From: Scleroderma bovista
Lineage: Eukaryota > Basidiomycota > Agaricomycetes > Boletales > Sclerodermataceae
Assembly: GCA_037178675.1 (NCBI GenBank)
Contig: JAYMGJ010000061.1
Coordinates: 1 to 64,000 of the forward strand
Direction: 5' to 3'
Length of the DNA stretch: 64,000 bases
The notes beneath the pieces are model-generated. The model searched no databases. It saw only the letters and a program-made list of their open reading frames with translations, and was not told the origin of the DNA. Positions 1 to 12,686 of the stretch are shown one piece after another; position 1 is the stretch's first letter, and each line of letters starts with the position of its first letter. The translations under genes were made by a program, and so were the position numbers.

Positions 1-1455
1 AATTATATGCACACAAGCCAAAATTTAGCGCGAAGGCTAGATGGATGAATGGGTGGTCTGGGGTCTCTGATAAAACATAAGGAAGGTGTAGGATTACATG
101 ATGATACAGACTTACGTCTGACCAGCCTTGTGAGCCACGTATAACCAACCCATATCATCGAACCCGCGATGATTCCTGCAAAGTACGGGCTTTGATTGAC
201 CGTCCCCACATACGAATCCTTGTTCAACAGCACACGGGTGACAATCTGCTTGCGAAATCAGCAGGTGTTTCCACTTCATGAAGACGCCACTTACATGATG
301 AAGTGCAAAAAACTCAGCCATGGCCAATACTATCCCGGTATACCACGGTAAGATGGACAGAGTGGTGAAAATGATGTACAGGAATATCGCTGGAAAAACG
401 AAGATTGCAATTCGAGTGTTCCTCTTGAACCAACATGAGGAGGAAAAAATGCTGCGGAGAATGATCTAGCTCACCTCATTCAAAGGCTTCGCTTTTTTGA
501 CCCCGAACTCATTCATACCACCCTCTTCCATGGCACGTTTCCAAGCACCAAAACTCTTGAGTTCAATAGCCATGTCCCTGGGGGTGCGGCCATCGGCATC
601 CTTTGCATGAATGTCAGCTCCCACCTCGACCAGTCGGCGAAGAATGGCCCTGTTTCCTCTTACAACAGCCCAGTGGAGAGGGGTTAAGCCAGAATCGTCC
701 TTTAAGTTTGGGTTCGCGCCGTGTCTGAGCAGGAGGTCCACAGACAGGGCATCGCCTTGGTATGCCGCCCACATCAAGGGTGTATGACCTTGCATGTCGC
801 GCGAGTCGACGTTCACAGGCTGATGAAGGAGGTATAGAAGCGGCATGACAGACGACGAATGTGTAACCAAATGAAGGGAATTGTACCCTTGAGTATCAGC
901 GAATGTTGGGTCCGCGTTATGGGATATCAGCAAGTGTATGACATAGAGGTATCCGTTTCGTGCAGCCCATTGTAAAGGAGTGGCTTGCAGGTCACCTCCA
1001 ACCGCGTCGACGTCCGCGCCTTGCTCTATTAGATATCGACATGTAGCAAGTTGTGCATTAATGGCTGCCCAGTGGAGTGGAGTACTAACGGATTGTTTAA
1101 GCAACAGAATGGTTGGGTTGAAGAGGACCTACACGTTCTGGTCATCTCTGTCATCCACAGTTGCGTTTCCAGATTCTACTAGTTCACGGACGGTAGCAAG
1201 GTCGCCTCGCTGCGCTGCTGAGATGATCTCTGCCTGATGCTTTGTGAATACGTACGGACGTCGAAATGAGATGCTTTTTCGTACCAAGGGCTGGGATGGT
1301 CTGGAATAAGAGAGGTCAGTCGCTGACGCCTGTTCATTGCTCATCTTTGTCGTTGGTTCGCCCTTTTGGCCCTGTTCGTTCATCGTTGTTGCAGTCGTTC
1401 CGAGCGTACCTGTGTGTGCAAAGCTGTGACCAACCCTCATGCTTGTTCCAGTCAT
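1..1455 (-). CDS. AKR1: Ankyrin-repeat DHHC palmitoyltransferase Akr1, N-terminal part (runs off left edge)
   Basis: Akr1-type enzymes are Golgi/endosomal multi-pass S-acyltransferases that palmitoylate cytosolic and membrane proteins. Exon 1 (1455 or 1383 down to about 1131) encodes a polar N-terminus and the first ankyrin unit. A short intron with a GTAGGT donor leads to an exon ending near 472 with at least five ankyrin repeats ([47 protein letters not shown]). After another intron, a hydrophobic exon (about 425-295) and one around 250-115 ([20 protein letters not shown]) match the membrane helices that follow the ankyrin block in Akr1. The DHHC Cys-rich domain is not reached, so the catalytic Cys cannot be checked. 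The start is uncertain: ATG at 1455, or the later ATG at 1383. It diverges from the GPHR-type gene. Identity is firm from the ankyrin plus membrane order. Confidence 0.9.
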
Positions 1456-1462
1456 GACCCCA

Positions 1463-1484
1463 ACCAGGGGTTAGGGTTAGCGCC
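1463..1484. promoter_or_regulatory. Telobox-like TTAGGG tract in a divergent promoter
   Basis: The plus strand reads AGGGGTTAGGGTTAG at about 1466-1480, two overlapping telomere-type units, between the 5' ends of AKR1 (minus) and the GPHR-type gene (plus). Teloboxes in fungal promoters can bind Tbf1-like factors. That this one does so is inference. Two units could also be chance. Confidence 0.3.
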
Positions 1485-1712
1485 TCATGTTCCTCGACCC
1501 ACTCGTAGTAGCCCTCGCCAGGTCAGTTTACTGCTTGGGTACCAATGATGGCATACAATAAGTATTCTATAACGCAGTGCAGGGCTCTTCTGGTGCAGCC
1601 GCGCACTGTTGCAGCAAAGACTATACAGCGACCTACTGTATTATGCGCCCCAACTTCAAAACCCTGGTCTCCCACAAACTGTTACTACTCCCCATCCAAG
1701 CTCAGCGAGGTC

Positions 1713-3416
1713 ATGGCATTCGAGTCTTGCACAGTCGTGCTTTTCTATCTGCTTTGTCGAATGTTGCGTCCTCTTTGCGATGTTAATGTGCCAGGGTCTT
1801 AATCTGCTTACTCCTCAGCAAGTACTCAGCTCATGATCCCGCGTATGCATTCATCTACCTCCCTGTGTATAGGACCAGATTGTACAGTTGGAGAGCTTCA
1901 CTACTTCTCCTACTGGTCACAATCATCATTGTCATACCAGCCTCTTTCTGTATGGTACTCACGTACCGCACTGGTATGTCAAGAATACTGATTGCACGTA
2001 TTACAAGCCAACCTTTTTTCAGAAATGCCCAGTGTTTTTAACCTGCGCGCCATAACTATCTTATTCCCCGTGACCTCCTTTGTTTTCTTTCTTTCTTTCA
2101 TTCCGCTCCCTGCAGGGCTGATGTCACATAATCCCTTAACGGTAAATACTGCACGTTTAGTTGTTCTCGGAACAACCATTCTTGGGCTACTCTCAGGCCT
2201 CGGTTCTGTCAATGGCGCATGGAGTGCATTTGTTCGCCAGACGTAAGTGATCCACTTTTTTCGCCGTGCGAGGTGCTTACGATAGTAGACATATCGCTTC
2301 CCTAGCTTCAGTCACGTCGGCTGAGACGGCCCTCGAGTGTGCCAAGTCAGATTTATCCGAACGCACACGAGAACTTGATGAACACTCTGCATCCCAGGTT
2401 CGCCCTCCGTGATGCTGTGTTTCCATACGATTCCTCTAAATTTACTTCTTACCTATGTAGCCACAAGTCAATGAATCTTGGGTGTCGCGGCTAACTTCCA
2501 AACGTGATAAACGTGAGGCACTTACCGTTGCCAGAGATGTGGTGCCATCTGATCTATGCTCACCAGATCGTGAATCACTACAGCAAGAAATTATTGGCTT
2601 GCAGGCCTTGGAATCGCAGATGACATCTCGCATTGCCACTCTCAGACGCCGTCAAGAAACAGCGGAGTTCACTGACTCCTTCCGTGGTAAATGGTTTGGC
2701 AGAACTTGGGCGGTGTACTGCGTGTGCCGGGTTTGCAGTGTAATATATGACAACTCCACATGACGGTCCTCCTGCTCACACGCCTTTAGTCCGCGATCAA
2801 CATTTTATCTCCGCCGTCTTCGACCACCGCTTCTGCGTCATATGGAGATGCGATCGCACATGTCCTTGCGTATTTGGTGTCATTACTGCCATTGGATGGC
2901 GCACGGGGAACACCAGGCATAGACATAGCATCCTTTTCCAGACAAATCAGTCTAGTCCTTGTCGGAGTGATCATTCTCAGCAGCATACGGGCAGTACTGA
3001 TGAATGTGATGAGAGTAGGTGGATCGGGATCGGAAACAATGTTCCATTTCATTGAACTTGTGCTTCCCCCCTTTTTCAGGTGTTTCGAATAACATCCCGT
3101 AGCATGTCAGCCTCGTTGATGCTGCTTCTCCTCGCACAGCTCATGGTGTGATCCTTCCATTTCATTATCGAAACAAAGACCCTTACCCGATAACTAGGGC
3201 ATTTATCTCCTTTCGACAGTCGTTCAGTTACGGACAATGTTTCCCCCATCTTTTAACCCAGGTGTACCAGACGCCACTGAAGCAAATATTCTCTCTACTC
3301 TCCCGGAGTATTCTCTGTTTGGGGGGCTTTTCGACTGGTCGTTCCTTCTTGGCGCAACAGGATGTGTTTTTGCTCGGTGGGTGGGCAGATATTTTGAAGA
3401 CGAAGCGGACATGTAA
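1713..3416 (+). CDS. Golgi pH regulator (GPHR) family anion channel
   Basis: GPHR proteins are polytopic Golgi/ER membrane proteins, described as anion channels that acidify the Golgi; plant relatives are GTG1/2. Hydrophobic exons occur at about 1713-1780 (MAFESCTVVLFYLLCRMLRP), 1860-1970, 2023-2243, 2465-2730, 2811-3013 and 3080-3145, with the last at about 3199-3416. The str. NLRAITILFPVTSFVFFLSF plus RLVVLGTTILGLLSGLGSVN is the family signature. A charged segment with ESLQQEIIGLQALESQM and LRRRQETAEF corresponds to the loop before the C-terminal helices, and the end FDWSFLLGATG..ARWVGRYF fits the conserved C-terminus. Introns are short. The first intron and the junction after 2243 could not be resolved cleanly, so the start (ATG 1713) and two junctions are tentative. 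The stop at 3414-3416 is clear. Confidence 0.85.
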
Positions 3417-3768
3417 GGCACCTATTGCGAGATCCTCCAGTCTACCCAATTAGGTCTCGAACCTCAAGACCTCCTGAGTGGCTACGTGATATCGAATTGT
3501 TGTGGGTCGTGCTTCGTGATTCTAATACGTATGTGCTTCGGTCAACTTTCGGAGTTTCGTAGATCAAAGGAATAGGGGAACAGTAGACATGACCGGGAAC
3601 GCAGGCAGGTGAAAATGATCCAGTCGAGAGACGGTACTTCAAATCTTGAGTGACAAGATTACCGATCAAAGGTAAGCATACAGGGTAATCCTACAGGGAA
3701 CACAACGGAGGTAAAAATATATCCGCAACCATATACCCAACGACAAATGGTTCGTTTTTGAGGTTGTC

Positions 3769-5367
3769 CTATGACAAAGCGCTCCATACCGCCAAACCGG
3801 CGAAGAAGCACATGAGGCTGACGAGCACACCCACATACGCAGCAGTATGTACGCCAATGCGGAGAAGGACCGTGGGTGTGTAAAGGGACGCAATCGATGT
3901 GTGAATGACCAAAACAATTGGGAACGTGGCAAGGAGTGGAGAATGTGAGAACACATCGGTCGGTATTGTCCTAATATCTGAGGCTGGTACGGATAGGGTT
4001 GACTGTAGAAACGCAGCAGACAAGAGAAGGTTCAATCCAAGAGAAAGGATGATAGAGTTGAAGCGCTGCAAACACGTAATGAAGACCGGAATTTTCTGGG
4101 GGGAAGGAAATGTGAGTGGGTGATAACCCGGGAGCCATCAGATAACACCTACGATGACTGGGACACCATAAACCTCCTCCAGCTCTTCCCGGGCCTTTAC
4201 AGTCATTAAAATGTCAAAGTTGTCGTCAACTTGTGAATTGAGAGCAGCTGCGTTGCTGTATTCCTCTCTAGCTGGCTGGTCTTCAACATCGCGAAGATCG
4301 TAGGTATGTTCCTGCGGAGGTGTCTCAGCGAGTTCCCTCCAGTCATGAGGATAGCCATTAGTCTCCAACACAGGCTCTGCAGGTGGTTGCTTCAGTCTCT
4401 CCAAGAACTCCTGCTCCCTGCCTCGTGGTACCATGACGTCTCGATAAAGTGAGATATTCTGAAAGTCCTGTGCGAGTGCTGCCACCACCTCTGCGACATT
4501 CAGTGAAAGCCACCATACAGTGTGAAAGGAAGGATCCTGCCATGTTGGGGTAGGGTAGTCCATGTTGTGGCGGACCTCGAGGATGACGAGGGACATGAGG
4601 CGGAAGAAGTTGACCACCAGGACGCCTAAGAATGTGGATAGAAGGCATGCTATGTCAGGACGCAGTAGATGTGATGATGCAGAATAAAATGGGACCCGAA
4701 GGAGGTGTGCGAGGCTGAACATGGCAGAGCACAAGATAAGCTCTGGGATAGGTGAAGGGAGAGATGGAGGGTAGTGAGACGGGGAAGTTGTTGTGGGCCA
4801 CATCCACCCAGGAAGGAGCGCGACGATAACAAAGGTGAGGGCCACCGTCAACGGGACGAGGGTGTACAGTGCACGCAGTCGCGTGTACGACCCTAGCATC
4901 GGTGGTTGGTTGGTCACTCTCATGTATCAGTGGGAGCACCCACCAAGATATAGGCCGTGCTGCTCCAGCTCCCATTCGAGCTCGTCATCGTTGGCTTCGG
5001 CACCATAATACGGAGGATCATATGCTGTCGTCTCCTCTGCGTTGTCTTCCTCCGCTACACTGCCCAGCGATACACGGCGTCGTAAGCTTTCTGGGCTTCT
5101 CCGCATCCTATTGTCGTGTTCGTCGTCGCTGAGACCAGTGAGAATGCTTTCGCCGTGCGAGTCCATACGCCTCCACTGGGCAGTGCCAGTGTTGGGGCTG
5201 TAGGGGTTAGCAGACTGGTCGTCGCTGTCTGAAGTTGCTGCCCGCTGGTTCAAGTGCGTGGGATGATCCAACCCATCATTGATAACTCGGGGTGTGTCGC
5301 GTTGGCTGCCCCATCCATACGTCTGCGGCAGAACTGCTGCAACTGTCTGCGCAACTCTTCGGTGCAT
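3769..5367 (-). CDS. Conserved fungal multi-pass membrane protein, function unknown
   Basis: Three exons join in frame: 5367-4944, 4892-4153 and 4095-3769, with introns of 51 and 57 bases (donors GTGGGT and GTAGGT, acceptors CTAG and CAG), giving 496 aa. Residues 1-140 are polar, with Ser/Asp-rich stretches (SDDEHDNR) and an acidic patch, so probably cytosolic. Hydrophobic segments follow: TLVPLTVALTFVIVALLPGW, LILCSAMFSLAHLL, CLLSTFLGVLVVNFFRLMSL and VWWLSLNVAEVVAALAQ, then a charged loop of about 110 residues, then three more helices (ILSLGLNLLLSAAFLQ; LLATFPIVLVIHTSI; VGVLVSLMCFFAGLAVW). I recognise no catalytic motif and cannot name the family. It is convergent with the GPHR-type gene. 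The clean reading frame through two introns makes the model solid; the function is open. Confidence 0.75.
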
Positions 5368-6199
5368 TACACTGTGGTGATGGGAACGGGTTTCTTGCGA
5401 CTATACTACGGACATTGCTCTGTATATAACCACTACGCCTGCCCGTCGAATGCGGTGTGCGAAAGGCTCCGCGCGACAGACGCATGAATACCGCCCCTTC
5501 TAACAGCCAATGAGAGACACGGGAGGTACATGCGAGGCAGAAGATGCCGAAGGCAGAAGCCTGGCTATCGTAAACCCACAGACCAGCCCGCGGTAATGAT
5601 CTGGATATCCGTGAAGATATGCATCGCCATATATACACATTGGCTGGTCAACCTATAAAGAGAAAAACTGTTAGTGTATGTGCCAGAGGCATTGCAGGGC
5701 AACACAGGATGGGATCAGATTTCGATGCATTTCAACAAGTAACCTTTCCATCTCCAATTTGTACACCAGAAGACGTGGTAGAAAGACAACATTCCGTCCG
5801 CCCATCGAATAAATTTCATCTGAGAAATGTAGGCAAATATGGCTGATACTCACATTTGTCATCGACTCGTGTTCTCCACCTGGTCCTGGAACATGAACGT
5901 GAGTTTGATGAAGTGAAGAATGTCGTGAAAAAAAGAGTAATCAGACAAGGCTGAAATCGATTAGTACTCCACAAGATGTGTTCAGAATGTGGTAAAGTAT
6001 GGTAATTGGATGATCATCATACAAAATGTAATGGAACGGAAAACTTACCATGAAAATGAGGATGAAGAAAAAGAAAGCAAGAAAAGTCGAGCAGGTCAGG
6101 TCATGGCGATATTCGATCTCCGCTTCATTTACGCGTCATGCCGATGTCCTGCCGAAGGATTATCTTATCCCATGGTCATTAACTTGACTCCCACACAAA
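5368..6199. other. Intergenic, no gene seen
   Basis: AT-richer spacer between the membrane protein start at 5367 and FES1 at 6200. Only short ORFs in conflicting frames. It must hold the promoters of both genes. No RNA gene or repeat was recognised. Confidence 0.5.
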
Positions 6200-7516
6200 A
6201 TGCAGTCTCTGCTGCGCTGGAGCGTTGAAAACTCCACACCGAACCAGGGAGATCCGCCTCAGAGGAAGGACATCGACCCAGAGCTCATCGATCACATTCT
6301 AGGGAAACCAGATGCACAATTGATGAAGGAGGCATTTGAGGTCGCCGTGGATCCGTCAAATGATGAAGATGTCCGGTTGACGGCCTTGGATGACCTCGAA
6401 ATGGCACGTTCATTTATTGCTTTCGATAGCCTACGTGCGAACTTACCGGATCATTTTACTCCCCAGCTTGTGGAAAGCATCGATAATGCCAACGGTACCG
6501 CACACCAGTGCTGCTACTGACCGGAACTCACCTGTCCCACAGACTTAAAGAAACTCAACCTGTGGGAACCGTTGCATGGTCTCTTGAGTGCGGCTACCAC
6601 GACAGACCCACTCAGAATGCAGACACTGTGGGTCATAGGAACAGCACTGCAAAATAACCCTGCCGCCCAGCTTGCAGTAAGTGTGCATCTCATAATTTAT
6701 ATCCCTGACAAACATTCCGGCCTTCCGGCCTGCTACGGCTTTCTCCTTAGTATTTAACTCTTGACCCCTTACCTGCAATACTATCTACCCTATCACCGTC
6801 TTCCAATTCAGCAAAAACGCGCTCCAAAGCCATGTATGCTTTGTCCGGACTCCTCAAACATAATGCACAGGCGGTCCGGCAGTTGAATGCAATGGCTGGC
6901 TGGCATACTATTCGTGGTGCACTGGAAGGTAATTGATCAATCACACTACACAGATTAATCACAACTACGCGCATTTTTAGACTCGGATATCAATGTCCGT
7001 CGCAAAGTAGCCTTCCTCCTCAACACGCTTCTGATGCCAACGTCTGGAAGGGAAACACTTAGTCCCGGCGACCGGGTTCATACGCCCCACTCTGCGAATG
7101 CACCTGTGCATCCCAATTCGCATGCATCAATAGTTTCAGATCCCGACTCGGCGTCAACCACAACTGCCACTATGGAGGCGCTGCAGCGGGAGAACATGGC
7201 TGACGGCTCGTCGCTGATGGACGCCTTGATCACTGCATTAGTGGACCCCGTTCCATTCGGTCAAGACGGCGAGTATGAGAAAGATCCCGAGTTTCAAGAG
7301 AATCTCGTTAGGTCCGTGTCTTTTCATGCCAGGGCGTTTGTAATCACAATTTTGGACATGTACAGATTATTACACACCTTCTTCGCGCAGTGCGGTGGTA
7401 CATTTTCTGATGCTCAACGGCATGCGCTCCGCAGTTTCTTTAGCGGAACAGAACCTACGGGTGACGAATTCGGGCTCAGCAGGGAAGAGTTCGAAGCATT
7501 GAAGAAGGCGATATGA
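6200..7516 (+). CDS. FES1: Hsp70 nucleotide exchange factor Fes1 (HspBP1 family)
   Basis: Fes1 is an armadillo-type factor that releases ADP from cytosolic Hsp70 (Ssa) and directs misfolded proteins to degradation. Five exons are separated by introns at 6495-6542, 6677-6750, 6929-6980 and 7312-7365, giving 362 aa. The N-terminus MQSLLRWSVENSTP and DPELIDHILGKPDAQLMKEA are Fes1 hallmarks. The armadillo core follows: LNLWEPLHGLL, LWVIGTALQNNPAAQ, KAMYALSGLLKHNAQAV and RRKVAFLLNTLL. Residues of about 230-270 form a Ser/Thr/Pro-rich insert. The C-terminus RLLHTFFAQCGGTFSD and FGLSREEFEALKKAI also fits. The last intron uses a weak donor (GTCCGT), but it restores RLLHTFFAQ exactly. The start ATG 6200 is the family start. 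It stands alone on the plus strand. Confidence 0.95.
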
Positions 7517-8238
7517 TGAAGCGATTGTAATCAATAATTTGCAGCTTGGTGCAGCCCCTTTCTGTGTATGTTGTTTCGAGAGCAGCATCAAATATACACG
7601 ACATTGCTACCATATTCTAATGTGGGAGTGGTCATGGCCGGAGCCATAGTTGCTTAATGTAATCAGATTACATAGAAGCGTCAATCCACTCGAAAAGACC
7701 AGGAGATTGTCGACTTCTTGGGTTACGTGATACGGATGTCGAGGGCCCGGATTGAGCGCTCCTAGGATCGAGAAAACTTGGGATCATATATGGTCCCACC
7801 ATTTGATTGAACTGTTCCCCAGGTCATCCAAATGAAACCCTTGTTCCTTGTTGATGTTCATCAAAGGAAAGCGTCTTTCTCGGGTCCGCATCATGATCAG
7901 ACTCACCTCAGAGCACCCAAGCCGCCCCACCCACAGGGTGAGGATACCCCCCTTCAGCAATCCGACCATGAAGATAAGTGGAATGTACTGACATGTCATG
8001 ATGCTGACATTTATTGCTGCAATCTTCGAATGTCATCGAAGGATTTGTCGTTTGTTACGTCTTATCTGAACTGCATCATGTCACATAATAGTTGACTCTA
8101 GCCCAACCTGGAATTCTGTCTCGCTTCTGCCATTTGCAGCGATTCTAAACGACCTACCTTCGTCTCGCTGGACTTTTTCACGACTTTCACGCGTCTGCGA
8201 CACCTCAGAGCCAAGTGTCGCGAGTATACGCTCTCCTC
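7517..8238. other. Intergenic, no gene seen
   Basis: Spacer between FES1 and the four-helix membrane protein. It contains FES1 3' sequence and presumably the next promoter. ORFs here are short and conflict with each other. Confidence 0.5.
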
Positions 8239-10593
8239 ATGACAGCACTCCATCTTCATAACTCTCTTCTTACGGGCGAAAAAGAGTTTGACCAACCTTT
8301 GTGTTTCATCGAACCATTGCTTATTCCTGCTTCCATTCGTCGTTCTAGTCCGATCCCTCCTTCATTCAATTCTCCTGCATTCCAGGACTTGATTTCTCGC
8401 CAGCCGACTCATCCTGATGGACCCAGAGCAGGATGGGATTTGGGCATCAACCTACTGGGCGATCCACCCACTGCGGCAGAGTATAAGAGCGTGGAAGAAC
8501 ATTTCGTCAAACACAAACTACGACGTCTCCGCCGTGCCACAGTGGCATTCGAGTTTCTCTTTGGTATGGATGTCTTTGTTGGTCTTCACGTTCGCTCCTC
8601 ATCGTGGTACGCGCTATAAAATAGGCTTGTGGGGTGCGTACACGACGATTCGGTATTTCCTCGCGTTTGCTACCGTGCCCTTTCACACCCAACGCGTCTT
8701 CTCTCTTGCTCTCGGGATTGTATCTGCCATCGCAGTTGCGGCGGCTATTGTGTCCATTACATTGCCGTTGTTCCACGGCTCTGCTTGCGTCCACACATGT
8801 CGCCAAATGCGATCCCTCCTTCGTGCTTGTTGCTTGTTGATTATATTATTAGCAACTGCAACCAACCTCGCTCTTGTCGTAATCTGGCACCCCAATGACC
8901 GCTGTGCGTGGGACATTGACATCTCGTGGTACCTCTCAGCCGTGGATTCCTCCACCACACGCTGTGACCCAGCTACGTTTACAGTGTGGATTATCGCTGC
9001 AGTACTCCGACTTCTTTTGACGTCTATTCTGATCGTGAGTGGTAGAGTGCAGTTCTTCATGACCGAAAATAACACGCATGATTTGTGTGTGTGCAACAGG
9101 TTTTATTTATGTACATCCTTCGTGCGTATCGCACTGCTCGGCATCCTTCCCAGAGGGAGATCCAAAGACGGCGACGATCACACCGGTCGACGGTATCCCT
9201 ATCAGACCCCGAGAATGTCTCACCCACTGATATGTCCCAGCCCTCAACGTCGTCACTTCTGACGTCCAAACGCACCTTCTCGTTTTCTACATTAATCCGA
9301 CCGAGCCACCAACAGCTCAGACGATCCTGTTCTACGCTTGCGCCGTCCGACTCCAGTGGCACACTGGTTCCTTCATTGTCGCACACAGGTACTGCGCAAT
9401 CTAGCCCACCCAACATCACTTCATCTCCAAAATATGGTATGCCATCTGCATATCGGCCGACTGTTGGGTGGTTCTCCAACGGTGGTAGCTCCAGCGCTAA
9501 TCAGAAAGCCAATCTTTCCAATGCCAATCACGGTCCCTCAGCACACAGGGGAGCAAGTGACGGACATGGATACCCGGATCGTGATCCCGCTGACGTCGAT
9601 GTAGCAGTCTACGGAGCGTCTCAAAAGCATCAGCTCGAGGAGGAAATGACCCCCAAATCTCGGATGCTTCGTCGAACAAGTCGCTTTTCGAACTGGCAGC
9701 CTCCTGCTGCCTCGTCTCACTCTAAAGACATATCGGTTGATAAAGCTTACCTTGCGGACGGGATACATCTCCACGGCGCGTCCTTGAAAGCAAAGGCCAG
9801 CGACGCTTATGACGATAGCGATGTCGACAGTGTCAGCTCCAGCGACAAAGCAAGCGACCCTGGTATCCTTTCGTATGCTTATGGCTACGGTGCCCCAGGT
9901 CCCAGTTATCCATACCTCGACTTGTACAATCCACCCCCAAGCGTCCAACACAGCGGTCCATCGTCGTCAGCCAGCGTGGAGAGCACACAAGACAAACCCA
10001 GCAGCCAGAGTAGTGGCTCTGATGTGAGCGACTGTGAAGACGATCGGGATGAGTTCATCCCTATGATGGGTCGTTACGTGAGGCGGATGAGAACGATCGA
10101 GAGTTTGGGGTCGCGGGAGGTATCGACGCTGGGAGGAACGAAGTCCTTGAATTTGTCTACCGCTAGATCGAGGAGTCCGTCTTTGATGATTGGATCCGTA
10201 TCATCGTGTATGGGCGGACCGTCATCCACTAATGGCTCCCAACTCTCGCCTTTACAACTGTCGCTGTCATCCTCCACTCCTTCCGCATCGATCCCGCGCA
10301 GTAACTCAGAGAGTACCAGTGGGAATAGTACTGGGAAGTCATGCAGTACTACTTACCTATCACTATCCGGTGGTAGTAGCAATGGAGGCACAGGAACAGA
10401 GGTGGTTTCGGGAATGGGAACGAGGGTGCGTGTGACAGAGCGCGGGGAGCTTATCATTATCACCGATAGCGCATCGGTCTCTGGAACCTCCAGCCCGATT
10501 TCTTATGGGCAGCGTTACTGGACCGCGAGCAGCGGTCAAAGCGCGCACAGTGGTCGGAGTCTACCAGCTTCCATGGAGGAAGGGCGTTTTTAG
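8239..10593 (+). CDS. Four-helix membrane protein with long Ser-rich cytosolic tail
   Basis: Three exons (8239-8563, 8625-9034, 9100-10593) join in frame across introns of 61 and 65 bases (donors GTATGG and GTGAGT), giving 742 aa. Residues 1-105 are soluble and end in a basic stretch (KHKLRRLRRA). Four hydrophobic segments follow: FEFLFGLWGAYTTIRYFLAF, VFSLALGIVSAIAVAAAIVS, LLIILLATATNLALVVIW and VWIIAAVLRLLLTSILI running into VLFMYILRAYR. The rest, about 490 residues, is Ser/Pro/Thr-rich with acidic patches such as SDVSDCEDDRDEF and many possible kinase sites. The loop between helices 3 and 4 has Cys residues (DRCAWDI, TRCDP). I do not recognise a named family; a tetraspan plasma-membrane scaffold or sensor is possible but is inference. 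An upstream in-frame GTG at 8215 was not used. ATG 8239 is the first in frame. Confidence 0.72.
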
Positions 10594-12686
10594 TTCGAAG
10601 ACCTACCCATGAAAGGTCTCCTGGATGACTATAAAATTACATCTTGCACGGCACGACACGAGGACGCATAAAAAATATACTACGGTGGCAGAAGATACAA
10701 GGCTCTCGATGAGGGTTTCCACGCCTCACTGCTATAAGCTACCCTACGTGGTATCAGGATAATCCCACGGGACCCGTATCTTCGACTCCTCACTGATCTG
10801 ACCCACTTCACGAACCAACGGACGAACGAATGATTACTCGGCGCAGCACTTCAGTGCAACGCAGCACACGTCACTCACCCTGCACGGCCTTACCAGACTT
10901 TCGCCGCTAATACACAACTGCCCTGCGCGCAGCTATCGTCGTCGGAATTTATACGCTCTGTAAATAGCAAAAGCAGGAAGCTGCACGATGGATACGGGTA
11001 CTAATTTATCCTTATGCTCAAGTTCGCTGGGACAATAGCTAAGTTATACATGTGACGGAGGGCCTCTCGGGTATTTATCCATATATCATCATTGTCCATC
11101 ATCACGGTGCAGTGTAGCAGGGGCAATTTTGCCTTACTTATCGTAGTGACACGGAGGGAGTGGAAACTTACGTATTCTGTGTATGTACCCTGTACCTCTG
11201 GCAGTTCTGATAGAGCCTCGATCACGCGCCGACTTTGATTGCCGTTGAGAATGGTTACTAGAAGAGGATGGTGGTGAAACACAAGTACTAACGTGTACAC
11301 GTCACTAGGAACGTCTGACATACATTGCATTATAGGAGCACAGCTAATACTTACCCTAACCTGTCAACCTGGTCGACATCACGGCACTATCAAGACGACT
11401 AGTTAGCGATTGCCAAATTCAGTCATGTGGAAGCCCTTACTAGATAAGGTGACAAAGGGCTCGGACCAACTCGATTATTAGGATACCCTGCCTGGTCAAC
11501 TTATAACCAGGCTATTCCTTTTGGAAACTCGACACGACAGACTGTCCTCACAACACTTGAGCTCTTTTGGAAAGTTATCCGCGGGTTGGATCTGTCCACC
11601 ACTCGGTATCCGTGGCGAAAACTCAGGTGACTCTAAACCTCCTGGCTTGAAAGCTTTGGCCATTCGTTGGCGGAGTCGACCATACAAGGAAATGTTAGGA
11701 CTTTATCATCCACCCGTTACGTCCCTCCGATGGGCCACAGTCGCCACTTCTGATAGGATCGCCTCGTCTAACATGCATCCGATCCCTTCCCAACGTGCTC
11801 CCATGCTAACTTACAGGCTGTGCGGTTACGCATAGCTGGCGGTCACCCACCGGCGCTACTGGCGAGGGGGTACCAAGATACGATTCGAAGTCCTCGGGTT
11901 CGTGGGAATGGATCTGCGTGACGAAGACAAAAGTTCAAGCAGGGGTTCAGATGGGTCCCAGTAGACAAGGAATGGTGGTGGGAAACTTGGGCGCAATAGC
12001 TGAGCCATGATGGTCTCCGGGCGCATCTTGGAAAGCATAACAACCACGCCTGTCCGTGCGATCCGCACCATTCAATGATCAGTAATTACCGCAAAAGTTA
12101 CTCATATTTGGTTCTGAGACTGATTGATGCGTCGATCGGTACCAGTGAATCGAGGCAACGTGGGGACGAGATACGTTGGGAAATGCACTAGTGTTTTGAA
12201 AAAAATAGATTCCATTTGGTGATGCCGCTTCCCGAAGTGGTGAGTGGAAGGGAACGCGGTATCTGAATCTGTAAGAGGGGCATACGACCCGAACAATAGA
12301 TTTTCCTGAAAAAGATGCAAAGCAGAATCTGTGCTCATGAGCTGGTCCCAGGCTGGCAGTCGACTGCAAGCAAACCAATAAGACTATTACAACCATCAGA
12401 AACATAACAGGCATCATGGGAGTAAGCTCAAGCACCATTTGAAGGCGGGAGGATCGTATCTTAGCGTTGGACCAATGAAGGCATACCAGGGCTTACCACC
12501 TGTTTTTTGGATTCCACCACAAGCTCCTTGGACCTGAAGAAAAAGACCGAGACGCGATGCAATGTGCATAAATGAAATAAGCGAGCCCATAGGAATGTCA
12601 CTCAATTCCATGATTGGTTTCCTTCCGTTGATAAAATGCAGAAAAACAGGGTACCTGGTGCCGTTCTTTACCTCCCGACTGTCAAA
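10594..12686. other. Gene-poor stretch; unresolved minus-strand coding-like ORFs
   Basis: No gene could be assembled. A minus-strand ORF at 11330-11001 reads fairly protein-like (VFHHHPLLVTILNGNQSRR, then ALRHMYNLAIV). Others lie at 11687-11496 and 12071-11856, but no splice path joins them into a known family. They may be a decayed or lineage-specific gene. Nothing is recognised at 10600-11000. Confidence 0.3.

Noticed and set aside
3425..3480. tRNA-like T-arm (TTCGAGA) on the minus strand
   Set aside because: The T-stem does not pair fully and no acceptor, D or anticodon arm can be drawn around it.
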